Below are positions 1 to 5,185 of a stretch of 20,180 nucleotides of DNA, one piece after another; position 1 is the first letter of the stretch, and the number at the start of each line of letters is the position of its first letter. The stretch spans positions 1-20,180 of the forward strand of contig JBJHCA010000061.1 of NCBI GenBank assembly GCA_050485785.1, in the 5' to 3' direction. Origin of the DNA: JBJHCA01 sp050485785. GTDB taxonomy: Bacteria; Bacteroidota; Bacteroidia; Chitinophagales; Saprospiraceae. The notes beneath the pieces were generated by a model. It saw only the letters and a list, made by a program, of their open reading frames with translations, was not told where the DNA came from and did no database searches. Position numbers and translations under genes: made by a program.

Positions 1-2
1 AA

Positions 3-413
3 TACCTGATCAAACAGGCGAGTATCATCTTTTCCCCGTTTAGCGATGAAAGCGGGAACCAGATTCGAACCGTATTGGTTTATTTTTTTAGTCTGATCAA
101 AAACAAATCAAAGATGATCAAAGCCATAGAATTTATGCCCGAGCCGGTACAAGGCAAAGCCCGTAATGCATACGAAGAACTCATCCTGGAAGGCATGGAG
201 AAAGGCATGGAGAAGGGCATGGAGAAAGGCATGGAGAAAGGCATGGAGAAAGGTATGGAGAAAGGCATTGAGAAAGGCCGGGAGGAAGGCAAGATAAAAA
301 CTGCCCTGAATTTCTTTAAGCTCGGTGTTAGTCTTGAGACTATTTCAAAAGCCACTGGTTTAAGCGAGGAAGAACTAGACCGCATCATCCGGGAAGCGGA
401 ACAGACCGGGTAA
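3..413 (+). CDS. C-terminal part of an Rpn/PD-(D/E)XK transposase-like nuclease, 5' end outside the window
   Basis: The frame is open from base 3, with no stop before the edge, so the gene begins upstream; the in-frame TTG at 75 is not needed as a start. The visible tail runs from YLIKQASIIFSPF through a segment with MPEPVQGKARNAYEEL, then eight four-residue units (six GMEK, GIEK, GREE), and ends in a helical piece, ALNFFKLGVSLETISKATGL. A long G-x-E-K repeat followed by 'A..ff..G.s.e.I...tgLs.ee' is, from memory, the usual tail of Rpn-family recombination-promoting nucleases (TIGR01784 / PDDEXK transposase-like proteins). The catalytic domain is outside the window, so the family call rests only on this tail. 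A second copy of the tail follows in the same frame after the TAA at 411-413. Confidence 0.6.
   Translation, partial: YLIKQASIIFSPFSDESGNQIRTVLVYFFSLIKNKSKMIKAIEFMPEPVQGKARNAYEELILEGMEKGMEKGMEKGMEKGMEKGMEKGIEKGREEGKIKTALNFFKLGVSLETISKATGLSEEELDRIIREAEQTG
192..287 (+). repeat. 12-bp minisatellite, copy 1 (encodes GMEK units)
   Basis: Eight consecutive 12-base units of the form GGCATGGAGAAA are read in frame as GMEK x6, GIEK and GREE. Units differ by single synonymous or conservative changes. The period is four codons, so gain or loss of a unit keeps the frame. Confidence 0.9.
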
Positions 414-425
414 ATTGATCCATTC

Positions 426-725
426 ATGTCAAAGATGATCAAAGCCATCAATTTTATGCCCGAGCCTGTACAAGGCAAAGCCCGTAATGCATACGAAGAA
501 CTCATTCTGGAAGGCATGGAGAAAGGTATGAAGAAAGGTATGGAGAAAGGTATGGAGAAAGGTATGGAGAAAGGCATGGAGAAAGGCATGGAGAAAGGTA
601 TAGAGAAAGAAAAAATAAGAACTGCCATCAATCTCTTTAAACTAGGTGCAGATTTGGATTTCATAGCCAGGGCAACTGAGTTAGACCGGGAAACTTTGGA
701 CCGCATTATCCGGGAAGCGGAATAG
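426..725 (+). CDS. Duplicated tail fragment of the Rpn-like nuclease, 99 aa
   Basis: The ORF starts MSKMIKAINF and repeats the preceding gene's tail almost residue for residue up to the GMEK repeats. It then has eight units (GMEK, GMKK, five GMEK, GIEK) and a more diverged end (LFKLGADLDFIARATEL). It has no nuclease domain. It sits 12 bases after the previous stop and in the same reading frame, because the offset between copies is 321 bases (107 codons). It is best read as a tandem duplication remnant, either translated as a small helical protein or not expressed. An alternative is an intact short gene conserved for its own sake; nothing here supports that. Confidence 0.5.
   Translation: MSKMIKAINFMPEPVQGKARNAYEELILEGMEKGMKKGMEKGMEKGMEKGMEKGMEKGIEKEKIRTAINLFKLGADLDFIARATELDRETLDRIIREAE
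513..608 (+). repeat. 12-bp minisatellite, copy 2 (encodes GMEK units)
   Basis: Eight in-frame 12-base units read GMEK, GMKK, GMEK x5 and GIEK. Compared with copy 1, GGT is more common than GGC at the first codon, and the variant units sit at different places, so the two arrays have drifted independently. Confidence 0.9.
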
Positions 726-785
726 ACAACGCAATCCCTTTCTCCCCACATTTTCATCCCCGGAAAAAATCACCTATCTTGACCC

Positions 786-1775
786 TTGATAACCTACTAC
801 ATCCGCGATGCACAAGGCAACACCATGAGTACGTATCAGGTGAAAGATGACACCTTGTGGGCCAATGAGTTTCACCTGTACGGCAGCAGCCGGCTGGGGA
901 TCAAAAAAGCCGACATCAACCAGGTTCATAACCACGACATTGTTTTTCCTTTGCATTACTATGATACACGGGGTTTACGGCAATACGAACTCACCAATCA
1001 CCTGGGCAATGTACACACTGTGATCTCCGACCGCAAAATACCCGCTGATACCACACATTACGACACCACAGACTACTACCTGGCTGATGTGATCCATGTG
1101 TATGACTACTACGGTATGCTCATGCCCGAGCGTTCCTACACTGTATCCGATTTACATGAGATAGGCACCGATACCGTGTGGACGGTGGCGGGGCGGGGGT
1201 ATCGGTTTGGGTTCGGAAATCAGGAAATGGACAATGAGATAAAAGGGGTTGGTAATTCTTACAGTTATACATATAGAATGTATGACCCACGTTTAGGGCG
1301 TTTCCTATCTGTTGACCCACTTTTTAAAGAATATCCATATTATACTCCATATCAATTTGCGGGGAATACTCCAATATGGGCAATAGATGTTGAGGGGTTA
1401 GAGCCTTGTATAGGCTGTTATATGCAAAAATATTGGGTTGGCAGGCAGATGATTAAAGTCGAAAACAACATACAACGCAAATTAGAAGCACAAGGATTGA
1501 GATTTACAGAAAGACAAGTAGTAAGGCATAACCCATTAAAAACATACCAAATAAAAGATAATCGCCCTAAGTCTCTTATAGCAACAGAGCAAAGCGGCTT
1601 ACCGGGGTTACATAATGGCGTTGCTGATGCTTGGCGACATGGAATATGGAATGCCCTAAACACACAAAAAGCAGGGGAAGAATTTGCAAAGAAAAAATTG
1701 GAGATGCCCACGAAGAAGATAGACCTGAGCAACCCGCAGCAGAAAAAGAAATGGATCTTTTCAATAATGCCGTAG
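786..1775 (+). CDS. RHS repeat-associated core protein, 5'-truncated, with frameshifted toxin-like C-terminus
   Basis: Residues 1-207 are the end of an RHS/YD-repeat shell: YYIRDAQGN, LYGSSRLGIK, NHLGNVHTVISDRK, then the hallmark YDPRLGRFLSVDPL (166-179) and a PYQFAGNTPI segment. After VEGLEP (~207) a variable C-terminus begins, as in polymorphic RHS toxins. It contains HNGVADAWRHGIWNA (276-290), resembling the DUF6973 family as I recall it. A stop lies at 780-782 just upstream in frame, so the large N-terminal part of a normal RHS protein is missing. The start shown is a TTG; ATG at 825 is an alternative. The frame is lost at an A6 run (1692-1697), so the last ~26 residues here are out-of-frame sequence. 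The true continuation is the ORF that ends at 1978. It may be an orphan RHS tip or a decayed gene. Confidence 0.7.
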   Translation: MITYYIRDAQGNTMSTYQVKDDTLWANEFHLYGSSRLGIKKADINQVHNHDIVFPLHYYDTRGLRQYELTNHLGNVHTVISDRKIPADTTHYDTTDYYLADVIHVYDYYGMLMPERSYTVSDLHEIGTDTVWTVAGRGYRFGFGNQEMDNEIKGVGNSYSYTYRMYDPRLGRFLSVDPLFKEYPYYTPYQFAGNTPIWAIDVEGLEPCIGCYMQKYWVGRQMIKVENNIQRKLEAQGLRFTERQVVRHNPLKTYQIKDNRPKSLIATEQSGLPGLHNGVADAWRHGIWNALNTQKAGEEFAKKKLEMPTKKIDLSNPQQKKKWIFSIMP

Positions 1776-1978
1776 GGCGACAAGTCGCAAAAGATAATCC
1801 AAACGCATCAATACAAGAGTTAGGGGTAATTCTTTTAGATAAAGCGAAAGCAGGAGAGTTAAGAGTGCTTGATGCAGATGGTAATGTTGTGTCTTCTTCG
1901 ATTGATGATGAGACCTATCAAAGGGCTTTGGATAATATCCAAAGCATAGATGTTTCAGGAGAAAGCCAAGATTATTAA
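1631..1978 (+). CDS. Out-of-frame continuation of the RHS toxin-like C-terminus
   Basis: Only the part from about 1691 onward is likely meaningful: EKIGDAHEED, then a long helix-forming stretch (DLFNNAVGRQVAKDNPN) and LLDKAKAGELRVLDADGNVV. It is the natural sequel to 'NGVADAWRHGIWNALNTQKAGEEFAKK' in the upstream ORF. One extra A in the 1692-1697 run would give ...FAKKKIGDAHEED... without interruption. The codons before 1691 in this frame overlap the RHS gene and are probably noise. The stop (1976-1978) is four bases before the lipoprotein ATG, as expected for a toxin-immunity pair. Confidence 0.6.
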   Translation: MATWNMECPKHTKSRGRICKEKIGDAHEEDRPEQPAAEKEMDLFNNAVGRQVAKDNPNASIQELGVILLDKAKAGELRVLDADGNVVSSSIDDETYQRALDNIQSIDVSGESQDY

Positions 1979-1982
1979 TAAG

Positions 1983-2441
1983 ATGAAGAACTCAATAATT
2001 AAGGGAGCGTTTTGTGTATTTCTGATAGCTTTGGCAAGTTGTCAAAATGGTGATAAAAGTGCAGATAAAAACCAGTCGAAGGAAAGACTACTGATATTAC
2101 TTTCTCATATAGAAAATAGTAAAATTAATACTGTGGTTAGTTTATCTGACTTATTTCATTTTGATACAGTTTATATCTACCCCCCATACACTCCAATATC
2201 CCAAATAGAAGTAGAGATACCTAATGTAAAATCAGTTCAGATAAAAGAAATTGATGATACTGCTTGTTTATTTGTCTTTACCAAAGATGAAAAGATTTCT
2301 TTTTTCTTTTACTATCCAAGAAATAAAGGTGATTTTTCTTCACTAAAATCAATTAAGTACCACAATACAAATAGTCAGTTTTTACTTGAAGAAAGGGAGC
2401 AGGCAAACGGTAAAAAATGGCTTTACCTAAAAGACTATTAA
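1983..2441 (+). CDS. Small lipoprotein, candidate immunity protein, 152 aa
   Basis: The chosen start gives MKNSIIKGAFCVFLIALASC, a typical lipoprotein signal with lipobox LASC (Cys20). An upstream in-frame ATG at 1950 would add 11 residues before the signal peptide and is less likely. The mature part is acidic to neutral with a recognisable FDTVYIYPPYTPISQI segment and alternating beta-like stretches (SVQIKEIDDTACLFVF, KISFFFYYPR). I do not recognise a named family. The gene is AT-rich, like the end of the RHS ORF and unlike the flanking genes, and begins four bases after it. By position it is the likely immunity partner; lipidation would place it on the periplasmic side or the outer membrane. 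That role is inferred. Confidence 0.6.
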   Translation: MKNSIIKGAFCVFLIALASCQNGDKSADKNQSKERLLILLSHIENSKINTVVSLSDLFHFDTVYIYPPYTPISQIEVEIPNVKSVQIKEIDDTACLFVFTKDEKISFFFYYPRNKGDFSSLKSIKYHNTNSQFLLEEREQANGKKWLYLKDY

Positions 2442-2822
2442 TAGTTCTTGTTCCCTTGCTTCCATTTTCACCGTCCAGAGGGTCAGAATACCCCTTTCCT
2501 GCCCCTTAAATCCCAAAAAGTTTTCCACAATCCATATTTTATCCTTAATTCCTTGCTACTCTGTAAGCCTCCAACCACCCTCACCCCGCTACTAAAACTT
2601 GAGCTGAGTAAAGCTGAAGTAATCCCCCCAATTCCTAAGTGCTTCACATCAACAACCTTATGCAGGGCTGTTAAACTTATCGGCAAATTATAGTACTTGG
2701 TCGAGTACAGAACCGTTTTTAACCGAATAGCATGCACAAAATGGTACTTTGTATTGCATAGTTCAGGGTTTTACCATATCTTTGTGGTGTAATCAATCAG
2801 TCGGAAATTTTAAGCACTAACT
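2442..2822. other. Gene-free stretch between the toxin patch and padR
   Basis: I see no convincing gene here. Short ORFs at 2448-2693 (+) and 2483-2737 (-) overlap each other and have no recognisable features. The right third holds an imperfect palindrome (2693-2708) and the padR promoter (2754-2784). Confidence 0.6.
2754..2784 (+). promoter_or_regulatory. Bacteroidetes-type promoter for padR-pspC
   Basis: TATCTTTG at 2777-2784 matches the Bacteroidetes -7 consensus TAnnTTTG. A TTG at 2754-2756 lies 20 bases upstream, the expected -33 spacing. The padR ATG is 38 bases after the -7 box. Confidence 0.6.
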
Positions 2823-3161
2823 ATGAAGATTGAGAATGCAAAAGCACAAATGCGAAAGGGTCTGCTGGAGATGTGTATTTTGAGTATGCTTACCGATAAG
2901 GAAGCCTACCCCTCAGACATCATCGAAGCACTCAAGGAGCATGAGCTGATCGTAGTGGAGGGAACTTTGTACCCTTTACTCAACAGGCTCAAAGATGCAG
3001 GATTGCTTACTTATTCGTGGAAGGAATCGGTGAACGGCCCGCCGCGAAAGTATTATAAAACCACCGACGAAGGTCGGCAGATTGCTGAAGACCTTTCTGA
3101 CAGCTGGTTAAAATTGTCACAATCGGTTTCAAACATCATTACTAAAACAGGAATCCAATGA
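2823..3161 (+). CDS. PadR family transcriptional regulator
   Basis: This 112-residue protein has the compact PadR winged-helix layout. It starts with AQMRKGLLEMCILSMLTDKEAYPSDI, has the recognition segment EGTLYPLLNRLKDAGLL (about residues 46-62), the wing PPRKYYKTTDEGR, and a short C-terminal helix for dimerisation. It most likely represses its own operon and responds to an envelope or small-molecule cue, as other short (subfamily 2-like) PadR proteins do. Its stop overlaps the start of the PspC gene by four bases (ATGA), so the two are translationally coupled. This padR-pspC pairing is, from memory, common in Bacteroidetes. Confidence 0.9.
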   Translation: MKIENAKAQMRKGLLEMCILSMLTDKEAYPSDIIEALKEHELIVVEGTLYPLLNRLKDAGLLTYSWKESVNGPPRKYYKTTDEGRQIAEDLSDSWLKLSQSVSNIITKTGIQ

Positions 3162-3838
3162 AAAAAGTACTGAACATCAATCTGGGAGGTTACCCCTTCA
3201 CCATCAACGAAGATGCATACGCCCTGCTGTACGACTATACCGATCAACTGGAGCGGGTTTTCAGTAAGTCTTCCGGCAAGGACGAGATACTCCACGACAT
3301 TGAAGCCCGCATGGCCGAACTGCTTCAAAAGCGCATGGACGACAGGAAAATTGTCGATGCTTCTGATATACACTACCTGATTGAAGTAATGGGGCATCCC
3401 CGCGAAATGAGCGACATGGAGGAAAACTACGAGGAAACCTTTACCGATCACAGGAGTAACGATACCTCAACAAAAAGTTATCACATAAAAACAGGAAAAA
3501 GGCTTTTTCGCGATACGGAAAACAAAGTAATAGGTGGTGTGTGCAGTGGCCTGAGCGCTTACCTGGGGATCAATGATCCGGTGTGGATCAGGCTGGCGGC
3601 CGTCATAGGATTTTTTATCTACGGCTCCACATTACTGGCATACATCATTGCGTGGATGATTATACCCAAGGCCCGAACGGCTGCCGACCGACTGGCCATG
3701 AAAGGGGAGGAGGCCAATGTAAACAACATAGCCCGCACTATTGAAAACGAACTGGAAGACCTGAAAAAGGAGTTTAAAAACCTGGGTAAAGAGTTCGGAA
3801 ACGGCAAAAAAAAGAAGAAACGAGACCATGAACATTAA
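3158..3838 (+). CDS. PspC domain membrane protein
   Basis: The 226-residue protein has three parts. The N-terminal ~95 residues (LNINLGGYPFTINEDAYALL...) form a soluble alpha/beta region often seen before PspC in Bacteroidetes. The PspC domain is at about 113-171, with KRLFRDTENKVIGGVCSGL, YLGINDPVWIRL and a hydrophobic helix ending in AYIIAWMIIP. A charged C-terminal tail has coiled-coil character (ENELEDLKKEFKNLGKEF) and a lysine run. PspC proteins sit in the inner membrane and take part in envelope-stress sensing. The coupling with padR suggests control by that regulator. No other phage-shock genes follow. Confidence 0.88.
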   Translation: MKKVLNINLGGYPFTINEDAYALLYDYTDQLERVFSKSSGKDEILHDIEARMAELLQKRMDDRKIVDASDIHYLIEVMGHPREMSDMEENYEETFTDHRSNDTSTKSYHIKTGKRLFRDTENKVIGGVCSGLSAYLGINDPVWIRLAAVIGFFIYGSTLLAYIIAWMIIPKARTAADRLAMKGEEANVNNIARTIENELEDLKKEFKNLGKEFGNGKKKKKRDHEH

Positions 3839-3875
3839 ATAACCTTGATTTTTTAACCAAGGGCAAGCATGTACG

Positions 3876-3901
3876 GAAGCCGGCGAGAGCCGGCTTCTTT
3901 T
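3876..3901 (+). terminator. Intrinsic terminator after pspC
   Basis: A perfect 9-bp stem, GAAGCCGGC / GCCGGCTTC (3876-3884 and 3889-3897), has a GAGA tetraloop and is followed by TTTT. It ends the padR-pspC transcript. The kinase gene on the other strand ends just beyond it, but the U-tract favours the plus strand. Confidence 0.85.
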
Positions 3902-3915
3902 AGTTTGGCATGGAT

Positions 3916-5136
3916 TCAGGCAGGTATGCTCACTTCAAAGCGGGTTCCGGATCCGGGTTCACTGCGAAGTACAATGGTGCCGCCCTGACCTTCAACAAGC
4001 CGTTTTACGCAGGCCAGTCCAATGCCGCATCCGCGTATCCCGAATCTGTCCTTCAAGGCCACTATCTCAAAAATATTGAAGATCTTTTCAAAGTTTTCAG
4101 CCTCAATGCCGGGGCCGTTATCGCTTACGGTAAAAACAAGGTGATCGCCTTGCCGGCTTATCTCCAAGCTGATCTCCACTTCGGGTTTGTCGTTAAACCG
4201 AATGGCGTTGGTCAGCAGGTGAATGAGAATTTGCTGCATGGCCGCGGGATTGATCTCAATAAAGTCATCGGCACCGTGGTACCGGATCCTGTACAGATTT
4301 TCGGGATCAACCGTGTTATTGATGCTTCGGAAAAAAGTGGGCAGATGCGTGCTTTCTTTTTCAGCAGCCAGGTACTTGTTGTTTTTGCCGAATGCCAGAA
4401 TGCCGTCAACCAGCAACCTGAGCTGAGCCGAAGAGTCACGGATGAGTTCCAGCATTTCGGCCACGTTCTGATCCAGTTTTTCCGAATAATAGGTAAGCAT
4501 CACATCAATCAGCCCTGAGATATTGCTGAGCGGTGCTTTTAAATCATGGGCAGCTATATTGGCAAAATGCTCAAGATCAAGATTCCTGCTGAGCACAAGT
4601 GCTTCTCTTTCCCTGAGTTGGTGCCGCAACCTGCCGAGCTCAACAAGCCTGAATACCTGCCCGGCTATGATCTGTAAAACAGTCCGCTGTTCTTCGGTGA
4701 GTTTTTTTGGCCGGGTATCAGCCACACATAAAAAACCCATCACATTGCCGGCATGGTCCTTCACAGGCATAGCGCCAAAATAAACGAGTCCTCCGGCCAG
4801 GTCAGAGGTATTGTCAGTAATATCTTTTTTTCGCAGGTCGGAAATTTCCGTGAAGGATGTATCGGCAGGGGATAAATGACCAAGCAGGCCGGCAAGAAAT
4901 TCAGGCGAATAATGCTCTGCACTGTAAGCTCCGCTTATCTGCCATTGACCTTCTTCCAATAAACCTGTAAAAGCCACAGCCATCTGCAGGCTTGTTGCTG
5001 CCAACTGAGCTGTGTCATTGAAGGGCTGATGGATAGAATCGCCCTCTGAATACCCTTCGCGTTTAGCTTTCGCCTTGGGTGATGCCGCAATTATAGTAGG
5101 ATTTACCATATATTCCCGGGTTGTAGTTTTCATCAT
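3916..5136 (-). CDS. Orphan cytosolic sensor histidine kinase with GAF domain
   Basis: I chose the ATG at 5136 (MMKTTTREYM; 406 aa). A longer frame to 5283 would overlap the HMG-CoA reductase gene and has an unlikely N-terminus. Residues ~30-170 form a GAF domain, with the typical 'FLCVADTRPKKLTEEQ' ending. HisKA follows with H-box HFANIAAHDLKAPLSN and phospho-acceptor His197. The ATPase has N-box LLTNAIRF (Asn310), G1 DNGPGI (339-344) and G2 GCGIGLACV. There is no signal peptide or membrane helix, so the signal is probably internal. No response regulator is present in the window. It lies 50 bases after the HMG-CoA reductase stop on the same strand and may be co-transcribed, but has its own possible -7 box. 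Confidence 0.88.
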   Translation of the reverse strand: MMKTTTREYMVNPTIIAASPKAKAKREGYSEGDSIHQPFNDTAQLAATSLQMAVAFTGLLEEGQWQISGAYSAEHYSPEFLAGLLGHLSPADTSFTEISDLRKKDITDNTSDLAGGLVYFGAMPVKDHAGNVMGFLCVADTRPKKLTEEQRTVLQIIAGQVFRLVELGRLRHQLREREALVLSRNLDLEHFANIAAHDLKAPLSNISGLIDVMLTYYSEKLDQNVAEMLELIRDSSAQLRLLVDGILAFGKNNKYLAAEKESTHLPTFFRSINNTVDPENLYRIRYHGADDFIEINPAAMQQILIHLLTNAIRFNDKPEVEISLEISRQGDHLVFTVSDNGPGIEAENFEKIFNIFEIVALKDRFGIRGCGIGLACVKRLVEGQGGTIVLRSEPGSGTRFEVSIPA

Positions 5137-5155
5137 CTTTGGCCACAAGATAATG

Positions 5156-5163
5156 CAAATATA
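5156..5163 (-). promoter_or_regulatory. Possible -7 box for the histidine kinase gene
   Basis: On the minus strand the sequence reads TATATTTG, a full TAnnTTTG match, 19 bases before the kinase ATG. No good TTG at -33 is visible, so this is tentative. Confidence 0.35.
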
Positions 5164-5185
5164 CACCAAAATCAAGGAATTATAC

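Larger units (their letters stand above)
108..725 (+). repeat. Tandem partial duplication of the nuclease tail (two copies, about 297 bp each)
   Basis: Copy 1 spans about 108-404 and copy 2 about 429-725. Both begin with the same TCAAAGATGATCAAAGCCAT string. The first ~90 bases of each copy are nearly identical, whereas the segments after the repeats differ more. A 24-bp spacer that includes the TAA stop separates them. Confidence 0.8.

Noticed and set aside
192..608. CRISPR-like regular repeats
   Set aside because: The 12-base units are contiguous, have no spacers and are read in frame as protein repeats.
80..757. Long minus-strand ORF (225 aa) opposite the nuclease tails
   Set aside because: It is the antisense of the GMEK minisatellites, giving repetitive FSMPFSIP. 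It exists only because the 12-bp repeat lacks stops on that strand.
1691..1698. Programmed -1 frameshifting at the A6 run
   Set aside because: The direction fits -1, but the codons (AAG AAA AAA TTG) do not form a standard X XXY YYZ slippery heptamer and I see no obvious strong hairpin just after. An indel is simpler.
2448..2693. Small plus-strand ORF after the lipoprotein gene
   Set aside because: Proline-rich without a domain or signal, and overlapped by an equally featureless minus ORF. Probably non-coding.
3910..4518. Plus-strand ORF of 202 aa
   Set aside because: It lies antisense to the histidine kinase ATPase domain, whose motifs are unambiguous.
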